From assembly GCF_016219575.1 (NCBI RefSeq), contig NZ_JACRMG010000003.1, forward strand, positions 1 through 64,000: a stretch of DNA of 64,000 nucleotides, read 5' to 3'. Position numbers and translations under genes: made by a program. The notes below the pieces were generated by a model. That model made no database searches, was not told the origin of the DNA, and was given only the letters and a program-made list of their open reading frames with translations. Below are positions 50,389 to 59,838 of this stretch, in pieces. Each line of letters opens with the position of its first letter. Within the stretch, counting starts at the first letter, position 1. The DNA comes from Bradyrhizobium sp. (GTDB lineage Bacteria > Pseudomonadota > Alphaproteobacteria > Rhizobiales > Xanthobacteraceae).

Positions 50389-51432
50389 ATGTCGCTCACA
50401 CTGGAAAGGGGTGTTCCACAGGAAGAACGCCGGAAGGTCTCCCTTGCCGGTCTTTCCGATTGGGACGCAGCCCGCATCTTCCTGGAAGTCGTGCGCTGCG
50501 GCAGCTTCCGTTCAGCCGCCGAGCGGCTCGACCTGTCGATCAACGTCGTGCGCCGGCGGATCGACGATTTCGAGCGGCAGGTCGGTGCCACGCTGTTCAC
50601 CCGGGACGTCCACGGCACGCACCTCACCGATGAGGGGGCGATGGTGGTCTCCGCGGTGGAGCGCATGGAGGCGGCCGCCTTCGACCTGATGCGGGCCTCC
50701 GGCTCGGTCACCAGCACCCTGTCCGGCGAGGTCCGCGTCGCCGTCACCGAGGGGCTCGGCACCTTCTGGGTGGCGCCGCGCCTGGTGGAATTCCAGCGCT
50801 CCTATCCCAACATCCTGGTCGATCTGCACTGCGCGATGCGTTCGGCGGACGTCTCCCGTCACGAGGCCGACGTCGCCATCCACCTCTCGCAACCGGCTTC
50901 GCTCGACGCCAAGCTGGTACGGCTCGGCCGCATGCACCTGATGTTCTTCGCCAGTGAAGCCTACATCGCCGCCCACGGCGCGCCGAAATCGTTCGCGGAC
51001 CTGACCAGGCACCGCATGGTGCTGCAGAGCGCGGACCAGACTGCGACCAAGGAATTGTTCGAGAGTTTTTTCCCGGGGTTTTCCCAGCGCGACCTGCTGG
51101 CGATGCGCACCAATGTCTCCAGTGCGAATTACTGGGCCGTCGCCAACGGCGCGGGCGTCGGCGTGTTTCCGACTTATGCCTACGCCATCGGGGGCATCGT
51201 GCCGCTCGAGATCGAGTTTCGCAGGCCTTTCGACATCTGGCTCTCCTACCATCCCGGCAGCGGGCGCATCCCCAGGGTGCGGCGCATGATCGACTGGCTG
51301 GTGGAGGCTTTCAATCCCGCCAAATTCCCCTGGTTCAGGGACGAGTTCGTCCATCCCGGTGAATTCAAGGCGGTGTATATGGGCGAGTCCCTGACCCATC
51401 TTTTCGGGGGCTTCTCGACCGAAGGACGGTAG
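50389..51432 (+). CDS. LysR family transcriptional regulator
   Basis: A 347-residue regulator, longer than the usual 300 because about 25 polar residues precede the HTH and about 30 follow the effector domain. The HTH is WDAARIFLEVVRCGSFRSAA then LDLSINVVRRRIDDFERQVG, and the effector domain runs from GEVRVAVTEGLGTFWVAPRL. ATG 50389 follows GAGGTAAAGGGGCCTGT. It lies 6 bases before an XRE regulator gene on the same strand, so the two are probably co-transcribed. The target is unknown. Confidence 0.92.
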   Translation: MSLTLERGVPQEERRKVSLAGLSDWDAARIFLEVVRCGSFRSAAERLDLSINVVRRRIDDFERQVGATLFTRDVHGTHLTDEGAMVVSAVERMEAAAFDLMRASGSVTSTLSGEVRVAVTEGLGTFWVAPRLVEFQRSYPNILVDLHCAMRSADVSRHEADVAIHLSQPASLDAKLVRLGRMHLMFFASEAYIAAHGAPKSFADLTRHRMVLQSADQTATKELFESFFPGFSQRDLLAMRTNVSSANYWAVANGAGVGVFPTYAYAIGGIVPLEIEFRRPFDIWLSYHPGSGRIPRVRRMIDWLVEAFNPAKFPWFRDEFVHPGEFKAVYMGESLTHLFGGFSTEGR

Positions 51433-51438
51433 GAGCGA

Positions 51439-51834
51439 ATGAACAAATCGACAGCAAAGAGAATGAAACAGCGAAGCGCGGGTAAGCCCGACATCGAACT
51501 TGGCAAGCGCATCCGGTTGCGGCGAGTCGAACAAAAGATCTCGCAGGCGGAGCTCGGCGAAAAGCTCGGCGTCAGCTTCCAGCAGGTCCAGAAGTACGAG
51601 AAGGGCGTCAACCGTGTCGGCGCGGCGCGTCTGCAGCAGATCGCCAATGCGCTCGATGTGCCCGTGACGTTCTTCTACGACGGCGACAACAAGGCCCGTG
51701 AAGTCGAGAGCCTCCTGTTCCTCGACAGCGCGTTCAGCCTGCGGTTGCTGCGGGCCTACAGCAAGATCAAGGACCAGACCGTGCAGCGGCAGCTGGTGTC
51801 CCTGATGGAATCGATCGCGGCCAACGAAGACTAG
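51439..51834 (+). CDS. XRE family HTH regulator
   Basis: A 131-residue protein with a clear XRE helix-turn-helix at residues 20-75: GKRIRLRRVEQKISQAELGE, then KLGVSFQQVQKYEKGVNRVG and LQQIANALDVPVTFFYDG. The C-terminal 45 residues are helical and probably make dimers. The layout resembles the PraR-like biofilm/quorum regulators of rhizobia, by memory only. GGTAGGAGCGA precedes ATG 51439, 6 bases after the LysR stop. It is followed by a 565-base gap. Confidence 0.92.
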   Translation: MNKSTAKRMKQRSAGKPDIELGKRIRLRRVEQKISQAELGEKLGVSFQQVQKYEKGVNRVGAARLQQIANALDVPVTFFYDGDNKAREVESLLFLDSAFSLRLLRAYSKIKDQTVQRQLVSLMESIAANED

Positions 51835-52399
51835 GCGTTTCGCTAGCCTGGTTTGCAGCACCGCGGACCCGATTCTCGCCAAGGCGATACTATCGGCGGG
51901 TAGCCTGTTGCTGCGCCAGGCCATGTGTTGGTCCGGTCCGGACCACACGCGTATGTCGCCATCCGGCCTGGTGGAGGCCGGACGGGCGGCGCTCGTAATC
52001 TCGAGAGGCACCCGCTGTCGCGTGTAGCGGCGTCAAGGCGGGACGAGATCTGCGACTGTATCGACGCGCGACAGCGCAGTCAGACCCGCAGTTTCCAGAC
52101 CCATCCTGCAACAAGACCAGCGACCATCCTCGCACCACAGGTGCAACGCGCGGCAGCCGGCGTCGTCGAAGGCTTGTAACTGTCCATGGCATGCGACAGC
52201 AGCCTTCCCCCGATGCATTTCTATTGTCCGGTTGCGAACCACCCCGGCCGTCCAGGAGACATAGCAAAGGGACGCAAGTCCGGCTTGCCATGGGAAATTT
52301 GCGGCAGCGCAACAGCGCGTCGCGAGCTTAATCGGAACGCAACCCTTGCCCGCTAACGATCCCGGTCACCTTGCCCTTCGTATTTCCCGGACCTGCATC
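51835..52399. other. Gene-less 565-bp gap
   Basis: No convincing gene on either strand. A stem-loop, TCCGGCCT-GGTGG-AGGCCGGA, lies at 51962-51982, and GGTCCGGTCCGGACC at 51931-51945 is nearly palindromic. Either could end the upstream LysR/XRE transcript. Reading frames here are short and arginine/serine-rich. It could also hold an unrecognised small RNA. The promoter of the L,D-transpeptidase gene must lie at its right end. Confidence 0.5.
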
Positions 52400-53725
52400 A
52401 TGCAAAAGATGACGATCCTTGCCGTTGCCTCGATGCTCGCAGCGGCGCCGGCTCTTGCCGACAATCCGCCCGCTGCGGTCGGTACAGCGCCGCATCCGGC
52501 GCGGCCCGCAGGCCTCACCCCGCATCCGGCGCCGGCAAAGCAGGCCGTCCCTACATCCACGCCGGAATCGCGCTCGGCGGCGGCGCTCGCGCTGACCCGT
52601 GAGCCGACCTACGACGAGGGCACGGCGCAGCGGATCAGGGAGGCCGCGTTCAGCTATTCCGACATCGCGGTACGCGGCGGCTGGCCGGCCATTCCAGCCG
52701 AGGCCAAATTCGTCCCTGGCGTAGCGGGACAGCATGACGACCTGCTGCGCAAGCGGCTGTTGATGAGTGGCGACCTCGACGGCAACAAGGCTACCGGTGC
52801 GCATGACGAGACCGTGGTCGAGGCGCTGAAGCGCTTCCAGTCACGGCACGGTCTGGCGCCGACGGGAGCCATGACGCCGCGGACGCTGGCCGCGCTGAAC
52901 GTCTCCGTGCACAAGCGCATCCGGCAGCTCGAAGCCTCGCTCGAGCGTCTCGGCCAGACGAAATTCTCCTTCGGCTCGCGTTATGTCGTGGTCAATTTGC
53001 CCGCGACCTATGCGGAGGCGATCGAGAACGACGTCGTCGTCCGCCGCTATCGCGTCGTCGTCGGCAAGACCGAGAAGCCCTCGCCGACATTGACCGCCGA
53101 AATCACCAGCGTCGTCCTCAACCCGACCTGGACGGTGCCCGCCTCGATCGCGAAGGCGGAGATATCCGCACATATGCGCAAGGATCCCGGTTACCTCTCC
53201 CGCATGCACATGGAAGTGCTCGATTCCCACGACCGGCCGCTTGATCCGCGCTCGGTGGACTGGTCCGGCACGCGCACGCCGAACTTCACGGTGCGCCAGC
53301 AATCCGGCACGTTCAACGCGCTCGGCGCGGTGAAGATCGACATGCCGAACCCCTACTCGGTCTACATGCACGACACCCAGCAGCGCCAGCTCTTCAACAA
53401 CGACTATCGCTTCGACTCGCATGGCTGCTCGCGCGTCGACAATGTGCGCGACCTCGCGGCCTGGCTGCTCAAGGACCAGCCGCACTGGACCCGCGCGGCA
53501 ATCGATGCGGAAATCGCCACCGGCAAGCGTCACGAGATTCCCGTGAGCAGGAAGGTGCCGGTGGCCTGGATCTACCTGACCGCCTGGATGACCAGGGACC
53601 AGACCGTGCATTTCCGCAACGACGTCTACGCCCAGGATGAGCACCTGCTGGAGGCGACCGCCGAGGAAGCCGCCTTCCTCAACAAGGCTGTCGATCACCC
53701 GCTGGGCGCCCATCTCGTGCAGTAA
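52400..53725 (+). CDS. L,D-transpeptidase (YkuD family, YcbB-like)
   Basis: A 441-residue periplasmic cell-wall enzyme. A signal peptide (MTILAVASMLAAAPALA) is followed by a proline-rich linker, a peptidoglycan-binding domain 1 segment (VVEALKRFQSRHGL with APTGAMTPRTLAAL), and the YkuD catalytic domain (YVVVNLPATYAEAIE to the active site). The active site is DSHGCSRV with nucleophile C343. It forms 3-3 cross-links or attaches proteins to peptidoglycan. ATG 52400 or 52409 are both possible; the first is kept. No partner is adjacent. Confidence 0.93.
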   Translation: MQKMTILAVASMLAAAPALADNPPAAVGTAPHPARPAGLTPHPAPAKQAVPTSTPESRSAAALALTREPTYDEGTAQRIREAAFSYSDIAVRGGWPAIPAEAKFVPGVAGQHDDLLRKRLLMSGDLDGNKATGAHDETVVEALKRFQSRHGLAPTGAMTPRTLAALNVSVHKRIRQLEASLERLGQTKFSFGSRYVVVNLPATYAEAIENDVVVRRYRVVVGKTEKPSPTLTAEITSVVLNPTWTVPASIAKAEISAHMRKDPGYLSRMHMEVLDSHDRPLDPRSVDWSGTRTPNFTVRQQSGTFNALGAVKIDMPNPYSVYMHDTQQRQLFNNDYRFDSHGCSRVDNVRDLAAWLLKDQPHWTRAAIDAEIATGKRHEIPVSRKVPVAWIYLTAWMTRDQTVHFRNDVYAQDEHLLEATAEEAAFLNKAVDHPLGAHLVQ

Positions 53726-53854
53726 CGCAAGGCGTCGCGCCGCCGGGACGGCGGCACGGCAAAGAAACATCCCTGCGGCTGCTATGCCCGGGCTATCATG
53801 CAGGCGCGGGCGGCCGGATTGCGCCCGCCATTCCCGATTCAAGGCAGTTCCGCG

Positions 53855-54676
53855 ATGCTCGACACTCCCAAGGCCACCGAGAAATCCCACGCCGACGGCA
53901 AGATCCTGCAGAGCGTCGATGACGGCGTCGGCATCATCACCTTCAACAATCCCCAGAAGCGCAACGCCATGTCGCTGGAGATGTGGGAAGGGCTGGGCCA
54001 GGCGCTGACCGAACTGCGCGACAATCCGGATGTGCGCGTGGTGGTGCTGGTCGGCGCCGGCGACAAGGCCTTCGTTTCGGGCGCCGATATCAGCCAGTTC
54101 GAGAAGACCCGGCACAATGCCGAGGCGTCAGCGGAATATGCAAAGCGCAGCGAGGCGCAGCGGGCGCTGCTGGGCAATTATCCCAAGCCGACGATCGCCT
54201 GCATCCGCGGCTTCTGTCTCGGCGGCGGCATGCAGGTCGCCATGCTCACCGACATCCGCTTCGCCGCCGAGAACAGCCAGTTCGGCATTCCCGCCGCCAG
54301 GCTCGGCATCGCCTATGGCTATGACGGCCTGCGCCACCTGGTGTCGCTGGTCGGGCCGTCCTGGGCGCGACTGATCATGTATACGGGGATGCGGCTCGAC
54401 TCCGCCGAGGCGCTGCGCATCGGCCTCGTCGACCGCGTGCTGCCGGATGACGAACTCTGGGGCGCGACCATGGACGTTGCGCAAACCATCTCCGGCAATG
54501 CGCCGCTGGCGATTCAGGCGGCCAAGATCACCATCCGCGAGGTGCTGAAGGACGAAAGCAAGCGCGACATGGAGGCGATCAAGGCGATCGGCAATGCCTG
54601 CATGGACTCGGAGGATTTCAGGGAAGGCCGCACCGCCTTTATGGAAAAGCGCAAGCCGCGGTTCAAGGGCCGGTAG
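53855..54676 (+). CDS. Enoyl-CoA hydratase/isomerase family protein
   Basis: A 273-residue crotonase-fold enzyme. It shows IITFNNPQKRNAMSLEMWEG, the first oxyanion strand KAFVSGADISQFE and the second CIRGFCLGGGMQVAM. The catalytic glutamate region is present in FGIPAARLGIAYGYDGLRHL. It hydrates or isomerises an acyl-CoA. The start ATG 53855 gives the usual family length. A second enoyl-CoA hydratase in the window (18054-18836) shares the fold but not the neighbours. Confidence 0.92.
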   Translation: MLDTPKATEKSHADGKILQSVDDGVGIITFNNPQKRNAMSLEMWEGLGQALTELRDNPDVRVVVLVGAGDKAFVSGADISQFEKTRHNAEASAEYAKRSEAQRALLGNYPKPTIACIRGFCLGGGMQVAMLTDIRFAAENSQFGIPAARLGIAYGYDGLRHLVSLVGPSWARLIMYTGMRLDSAEALRIGLVDRVLPDDELWGATMDVAQTISGNAPLAIQAAKITIREVLKDESKRDMEAIKAIGNACMDSEDFREGRTAFMEKRKPRFKGR

Positions 54677-54835
54677 TTTCGAACGCCGCGCGTTTCGCAA
54701 ATTGCGAAATATATTTCGCGCCGCAGGAAGCACGGCGAACATCAGTCGAGCTCGATCCGTGACAACTCCGTGCTGTCACATCGCATTCATTGAATCCGAC
54801 TACGCGTGCGATGCAATCAGGCATCGGGGATTCGA

Positions 54836-55474
54836 ATGAACCATTTTGATATGCTGCATACCCAGCGCTGGGATGACTATCGCTACTATCATCAGAGCCG
54901 CATCAACCAGACACTGCACTTGATCAGTGCCGTGATCTTCCTCGGCTGTTATGCGTTGCTCTTCAAGGATCCCGCCCTGGCCGGTCTCGTCGGGTGGCTT
55001 GCGATGTTGACGCGCCAGACCGGTCATTTCTTCTTCGAGCCCAACGGATACGATGCCGTCAACAATGCCAGCAACGAGCACAAGGAAGAGATCAAGGTCG
55101 GCTACAACCAGAAACGCAAGATCGTCTTGCTGATCGTCTGGGGAATGGCGCCGCTGATACTGTTCCTGTTCCCGACGCTGTTCGGTGTCTTCTCTCCATC
55201 CACGACCAGATATGATTTCGTGCGCCACGTCGGGTATCTCTGGCTGGTGGTCGGCATCGGCGGCGGCCTTTTCCGCATGGTGCAGCTCTTCATGACTCGG
55301 GACGCGCAAACCGGCCTCGTGTGGGCATACAAGGTTCTCACGGATCCGATTCACAACATCGCGCTGTACTACAAGTCGCCAATTGCCCTGATGCGCGGAG
55401 AATTGATCGATACCTCGATCAGCGCGGCCGTTCGTGACGGCGAGGAACACCAAGAGGCGCCACATCTCACCTAG
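54836..55474 (+). CDS. Small membrane protein, Mpo1/DUF962-like
   Basis: A 212-residue membrane protein with four to five hydrophobic segments. Two motifs in the right order recall the Mpo1 (yeast YGL010W, DUF962) family of Fe-dependent dioxygenases acting on 2-hydroxy fatty acids: YYHQSRINQTLH (compare YHHxxxNxxxH) and RQTGHFFFEPNGYDAV (compare QFxGHxxFExxRPA). The similarity is by eye and distant, with about 100 extra C-terminal residues. ATG 54836 follows GGGG. No function can be fixed. Confidence 0.8.
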   Translation: MNHFDMLHTQRWDDYRYYHQSRINQTLHLISAVIFLGCYALLFKDPALAGLVGWLAMLTRQTGHFFFEPNGYDAVNNASNEHKEEIKVGYNQKRKIVLLIVWGMAPLILFLFPTLFGVFSPSTTRYDFVRHVGYLWLVVGIGGGLFRMVQLFMTRDAQTGLVWAYKVLTDPIHNIALYYKSPIALMRGELIDTSISAAVRDGEEHQEAPHLT

Positions 55475-55524
55475 GCGGGACTCCTGGGAAATCGCCCAGC
55501 GCCGACCATGTCCTTTTCGCGCAA

Positions 55525-56604
55525 CTACAGCGCCGCCAGCACCGCCTTCGTCACGTCGGCGGTGCCGTTGCTGCCGCCCAGTTCCGTCGGCTTGATGCCG
55601 CCGGCATAGGCCTTGTCCACCGCGCGCTCGATGCGCTTGCCGGCTTCCGCTGCGCTTTCCACGCCGTGCTTGTCGGCGAGCCAGTCCAGCATCATCGCGG
55701 TCGACAGGATCATCGCGGTCGGATTGGCCTTGCCCTGCCCCATGATGTCGGGCGCGGTGCCGTGGCAGGGCTGGAACATCGCGTGACGATCGCCGATGTC
55801 GGCCGACGGCGCCATGCCGAGGCCGCCGACCAGGCTTGCGGTGAGATCGGAGAGGATGTCGCCGAACATGTTCTCGGTCACCAGCACGTCGAAATCCCAG
55901 GGGCGCTTCACCAGCAGCGCCGAACAGGCATCGACATAGAGATGGTCGGCCTTCACCTGGGGATGATGTGCTGCGGACTCGTCAAAGATCCTGCGGAAGA
56001 AGGCAAAGGCGCGGAACACGTTCGCCTTGTCGACGCAGGTAAGCTGACCGGGGCGGCCGCGGGCCTTGCGGCGTTCGGCAAGGCGGAAAGAGAATTCGAA
56101 CAGGCGCTGCGACGTGTTGCGGGTGATCACCATCGTCTCGCGCGCCTCGCTGTCGGTGACGACGCCCTTGCCCATCGAGGCGAACAGGCCTTCGGTGGAT
56201 TCCCGGATCAGGACGAGATCGATGCCGCGCGCGTCCGCGCCGACGATCGGGCTCGGCACGCCCGGAATGAGCCGCGCCGGGCGCACGCCGGCATAAAGAT
56301 CGAAATGGAAGCGCAGCTCGATCTGCGGCGCGATCTCGGTATTGTCGGGGTAGCGCACCGACGGCAGGCCGCAGGCCCCGAGCAGGATCGCATCCGCCTC
56401 CTCGCACAGGCGGATGGTGGAATCCGGCATCGACTTTCCGGTTTCGCGATAGTGACCGGCGCCGGCCGGCGCCTCGGTGAAGCGGAACGCGAGGTCCGTC
56501 GTCGCCTCGATCCTGCGCAAAATCTCCAGCGCGGGCGCCATCACCTCGGGGCCGATGCCGTCGCCGCCGAGCACGGCGATGTGGAAGGCGTTGTTGGCGG
56601 ACAT
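55525..56604 (-). CDS. Isocitrate/isopropylmalate/tartrate dehydrogenase family protein
   Basis: A 359-residue NAD(P)-dependent beta-decarboxylating dehydrogenase. It opens [20 protein letters not shown], the IMDH/ICDH start. The substrate loop is [18 protein letters not shown], the metal-binding DxxxD set is in [20 protein letters not shown], and the adenine site is [20 protein letters not shown]. The overall form fits the tartrate/homoisocitrate/isopropylmalate-like branch. Adjacent genes do not include leuC/leuD, so leucine biosynthesis is not supported. GAGGTAATCC precedes ATG 56604. Confidence 0.93.
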   Translation of the reverse strand: MSANNAFHIAVLGGDGIGPEVMAPALEILRRIEATTDLAFRFTEAPAGAGHYRETGKSMPDSTIRLCEEADAILLGACGLPSVRYPDNTEIAPQIELRFHFDLYAGVRPARLIPGVPSPIVGADARGIDLVLIRESTEGLFASMGKGVVTDSEARETMVITRNTSQRLFEFSFRLAERRKARGRPGQLTCVDKANVFRAFAFFRRIFDESAAHHPQVKADHLYVDACSALLVKRPWDFDVLVTENMFGDILSDLTASLVGGLGMAPSADIGDRHAMFQPCHGTAPDIMGQGKANPTAMILSTAMMLDWLADKHGVESAAEAGKRIERAVDKAYAGGIKPTELGGSNGTADVTKAVLAAL

Positions 56605-56633
56605 GGATTACCTCGACGACTCTCGGGGAAGAT

Positions 56634-56716
56634 CGTCATTGCGAGGAGCGAAGCGACGAAGCAATCCACGCCTCCAATGCAGCTCGATGGATTGCTTCGC
56701 TCCGCTCGCAATGACG
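56634..56716. repeat. REP-type palindrome, copy 2
   Basis: Close copy of 7376-7460, with arms GTCATTGCGAGGAGCGAAGC and its complement GCTCCGCTCGCAATGAC. It lies between two minus-strand genes, ending 4 bases from the stop of the alcohol dehydrogenase gene. Confidence 0.9.
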
Positions 56717-56720
56717 GTGA

Positions 56721-57785
56721 CTACGGCGTCAACACCGCGCGGCCGACCAGCTTGCCCTTCTGCAGGTCGAGCAGCGCGTCGTTGGCTTTCGCGAGCGGCA
56801 GCTTCGTCACCGGGATCGGCGGAATCTTTTTGCTGCGCACGAGGTCGAGCAGTTCCTGCGTCTCGCGGAGATTGCCGACATAGCTGCCCTGGATCGTGAC
56901 TGCCTTGATCGGGATCAGCGGCAGTGGGAACGTGGCGCCGCCGCCGAACAGGCCGACGATGACGAGCTTGCCGCCCTTGGCGAGGCAGTCGAAGCCGAGC
57001 TGCGTGGTCTGGGCGCTGCCGACGAGATCGATCACCGCGCGGATCGGCCCGCCCGCCTTCTTCTGCAACTGCTCCAGCGCGTCCGGCGCCTTGCCGTCGA
57101 CGGTGGCGAGCGCGCCGGCCGCTTCCGCGGCCTCCCGCTTGCGCGCATCGATATCGACGACGATGGCGCCCTTGCCGCCCATCGCCTTCAACAGCGACAG
57201 CAGCATCAACCCGAGGCCTCCGGCGCCGAACACGACGATCGGCGCGCCCAGGTCGACCTTCTTCAGCGCGCTGTAGGTGGTAACGCCGGAACAGGCATAG
57301 GGCGCGGCGGTGACGGGATCGAGCCCTTTCAGATTGATCAGATACTTCGGGTTCGGCACCGTCATGTGGTCGGCGTAGCCGCCGTCGCAATAGACGCCGA
57401 GCGAGTTCGGCTTGACCGCGCACATGTTCTCGTCGCCACCCACGCAGGTCGGGCACTTGCCGCAGCCGAGCCAGGGATAGACCAGCGCGATGTCGCCGAC
57501 CTTGAGGTCGCCCTTGTCGGCGGCCGTGACATCGGGCCCGAACGCGACGATCTCGCCGACGGTTTCATGGCCCATGGTCCGTGGCAGCGACACGCCGCGA
57601 TCCTTCAGCGACAGCGGTTTGCGGCCATGGCCGAGATCGTAGCCGCCTTCCCAGATGTGAAGGTCGCTGTGGCAGACGCCGGCGGCTTTCACCTTGATCA
57701 GCACCTGCGTGCCCGTCGGCTGAGGCGTCGGCGCATCGACCTCTTTCAGCGGGGCGTTGAAATCGGCAACCTGAAAACTCTTCAT
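56721..57785 (-). CDS. Zinc-dependent alcohol dehydrogenase
   Basis: A 354-residue medium-chain dehydrogenase. The catalytic zinc is bound by C38 (GVCHSDLH) and H73-E74 (MGHETVGE). The structural zinc lobe C108, C111, C114, C122 is intact (GCGKCPTC and NMC), and VVFGAGGLGLMLLSLLKAMG binds the cofactor. It oxidises an alcohol; the substrate is unknown. GGGAGAGACGCG precedes ATG 57785. A REP element separates it from the dehydrogenase gene downstream. Confidence 0.94.
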   Translation of the reverse strand: MKSFQVADFNAPLKEVDAPTPQPTGTQVLIKVKAAGVCHSDLHIWEGGYDLGHGRKPLSLKDRGVSLPRTMGHETVGEIVAFGPDVTAADKGDLKVGDIALVYPWLGCGKCPTCVGGDENMCAVKPNSLGVYCDGGYADHMTVPNPKYLINLKGLDPVTAAPYACSGVTTYSALKKVDLGAPIVVFGAGGLGLMLLSLLKAMGGKGAIVVDIDARKREAAEAAGALATVDGKAPDALEQLQKKAGGPIRAVIDLVGSAQTTQLGFDCLAKGGKLVIVGLFGGGATFPLPLIPIKAVTIQGSYVGNLRETQELLDLVRSKKIPPIPVTKLPLAKANDALLDLQKGKLVGRAVLTP

Positions 57786-57874
57786 CGCGTCTCTCCCGAA
57801 AGCTGGCTTCTTGTTGGGCGCGACCTTGCCACGTCTGTCCCATCAGGACAAACGCGCTCGCGCTTGGCTGGTAT

Positions 57875-58846
57875 TCAGATCAGCGGATGATGGCAGGCGG
57901 CGTACTGCCCGGGCGCAACGGCGCGCAGTTCCGGCACTTCGGTGGAGCATTTCGCGTCGGCCCGCGGACAGCGGGTACGGAAGCGGCACCCCGAGGGCGG
58001 CGCAATCGGCGACGGCGGCTCGCCCACGGCGACGGCCTCGGCCGGACGCATGTCGGGATCGGGCACCGGAATGGCTTCGATCAGGAGCGCGGTATAGGGA
58101 TGCGCCGGTCTTGCGAACAGCTGCTCGGAAGGGCCCACTTCGCACAATCGGCCGAGATACATCACCGCAACACGGTCGCTCACCGCCTTCACGACGGCGA
58201 GGTCGTGGGCGATGAACAGCAGCGTCAGCCCGTAGCGCGCCTTCATTTCCTCGAGCAGATTGAGAATCTGCGCGCGGATGGAAACGTCGAGCGCGGAGAC
58301 CGGCTCGTCGCAGATGATGAAATCGGGATTGAGCACCAGCGCGCGCGCGATGCAGATGCGCTGGCATTGCCCGCCGGAGAATTCGTGCGGCAGGCGGCCC
58401 ATCACCAGCCCCGGATCGAGGCCGACGGCTGACAGCACGTCGCTCACCATCTGCTTGCGCTTTTCCGGATCCTTGACGCCGGAAATGACCAGCGGCTCGG
58501 CGACGATGTCGCCGATCCGCCGCCGCGGATTGAGCGAGGCGATCGGGTCCTGAAAGATGAGTTGCACGCGCTGACGCATCTTGCGCAGGGCATCGCCGCG
58601 CATCGCGGTCAGGTCGTTGCCGTCGAACAGCACCTTGCCGGATTGCGCGTGGCGCAATTGCAGCACGGCGCGGCCGAGCGTGGACTTGCCGCAGCCGGAC
58701 TCACCGACGAGGCCCAGCGTCTCGCCGCGCGCAATATCGAGGCTGACACTGGAGACGGCGTGAACGGTCTTGCCGCCCACGTTGTATTCGACGACGAGGT
58801 TTTCGACCTTGAGCAGGGGATCGGCGGGCGAAGATTGCAGCATCAT
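57875..58846 (-). CDS. Dipeptide/oligopeptide ABC transporter ATPase (DppF-like)
   Basis: A 323-residue ATPase with Walker A GESGCGKS, signature EFSGGQCQR and Walker B ICDEPVSALD. The C-terminal oligo_HPY cluster, with cysteines in RFRTRCPRADAKC, marks the dipeptide/oligopeptide family. It is the last gene of the five-gene importer operon, and its ATG overlaps the DppD-like gene's stop by four bases (ATGA). Confidence 0.95.
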   Translation of the reverse strand: MMLQSSPADPLLKVENLVVEYNVGGKTVHAVSSVSLDIARGETLGLVGESGCGKSTLGRAVLQLRHAQSGKVLFDGNDLTAMRGDALRKMRQRVQLIFQDPIASLNPRRRIGDIVAEPLVISGVKDPEKRKQMVSDVLSAVGLDPGLVMGRLPHEFSGGQCQRICIARALVLNPDFIICDEPVSALDVSIRAQILNLLEEMKARYGLTLLFIAHDLAVVKAVSDRVAVMYLGRLCEVGPSEQLFARPAHPYTALLIEAIPVPDPDMRPAEAVAVGEPPSPIAPPSGCRFRTRCPRADAKCSTEVPELRAVAPGQYAACHHPLI

Positions 58847-59838
58847 GCGGGCACGGCGACTGGCATTTCGATCGGGTGGAAGCAGGCATATTGGTGCGCC
58901 GGCGTCTCTGCTTCGGTGAGTTCCGGCTTCTCCCCGTGGCAGCGCGCCACCGCATAGCGGCAGCGCGGCGAGAAGGAGCAGCCCTTGATCGGGCGCGTGG
59001 GATCCGGCGGCCGGCCGGAGATCGCCGGCAACACCGTGTGCGGCGCGGCGTCGAGTTTCGGGATCGCCGCCAGCAGCGCCTCGGTGTAGGGCATGCGCAT
59101 TTTCTTGAACAACGCCGGTGTCGGCGCGCGCTCGACGACGCGGCCGGCATACATCACGGCGACCTCGTCGGTGCGGCCGGCGACGACACCGAGATCGTGA
59201 GTGATCAGGATCATCGCCATGTGGCGGCGGCGCTGCTCGCGCGCCAGCAGGTCGAGGATTTGCGCCTGGATGGTGACGTCGAGCGCGGTGGTCGGCTCGT
59301 CCGCGATCAACAGCTTCGGTTCGCAGGAGAGCGCGATCGCGATCGCCACACGCTGGCGCATGCCGCCGGAGAGTTGATGCGGGTATTGCGTCAAGCGTTG
59401 ATCGGGCGCGGGAATCCCGACCGCAGCAAGCAGCTCGACGCTGCGCTTCCTTGCTGCGGCAAGATCAAGCTCGAGATGCTCCTGCAGGGTCTCGATCAAC
59501 TGGGTGCCGATGGTCAGCACCGGATTGAGCGACGTCATGGGGTCCTGGAACACGACGGCAAGCGAACGGCCGCGCAGCTTGCGCAGGGATTCCCGATCGA
59601 GACTGACGAGATCCTGGCCGTCGAACATCACGCGGCCCTGGAGTTTGGCCTTTTTCGGCAACAGCTGCAGGATCGCGCGCGACAGCATGGTCTTGCCGCA
59701 GCCGGATTCACCGACCACGCCGAGCGTCTGCCCCGCACCTACCGTGAGATTAACCCGATCCACCGCGCGCAAATTGCCGCGCGGGGTCGGCAGGTCGACC
59801 AAGACTTCCTCGACCGAAAGCAGCGCTCTGTCTGTCAC
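58843..59838 (-). CDS. Dipeptide/oligopeptide ABC transporter ATPase (DppD-like)
   Basis: A 331-residue ATPase with Walker A GESGCGKT, signature LSGGMRQR, Walker [11 protein letters not shown] and a C-terminal oligo_HPY region [14 protein letters not shown]. It starts with GTG 59838, four bases inside the end of the permease gene (GTGA), with AGGGCGCT upstream. The GTG start with an overlap is normal for this operon type. It pairs with the DppF-like ATPase downstream. Confidence 0.94.
   Translation of the reverse strand: MTDRALLSVEEVLVDLPTPRGNLRAVDRVNLTVGAGQTLGVVGESGCGKTMLSRAILQLLPKKAKLQGRVMFDGQDLVSLDRESLRKLRGRSLAVVFQDPMTSLNPVLTIGTQLIETLQEHLELDLAAARKRSVELLAAVGIPAPDQRLTQYPHQLSGGMRQRVAIAIALSCEPKLLIADEPTTALDVTIQAQILDLLAREQRRRHMAMILITHDLGVVAGRTDEVAVMYAGRVVERAPTPALFKKMRMPYTEALLAAIPKLDAAPHTVLPAISGRPPDPTRPIKGCSFSPRCRYAVARCHGEKPELTEAETPAHQYACFHPIEMPVAVPA

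Noticed and set aside
51890..52312. A 140-residue minus-strand frame in the gap before the L,D-transpeptidase gene
   Set aside because: Composition is arginine- and cysteine-rich with no motif or ribosome-binding site, so I treat it as noise.
55525..56604. Naming this gene leuB
   Set aside because: No leuC/leuD nearby, and the family includes tartrate and homoisocitrate enzymes that cannot be excluded by eye.
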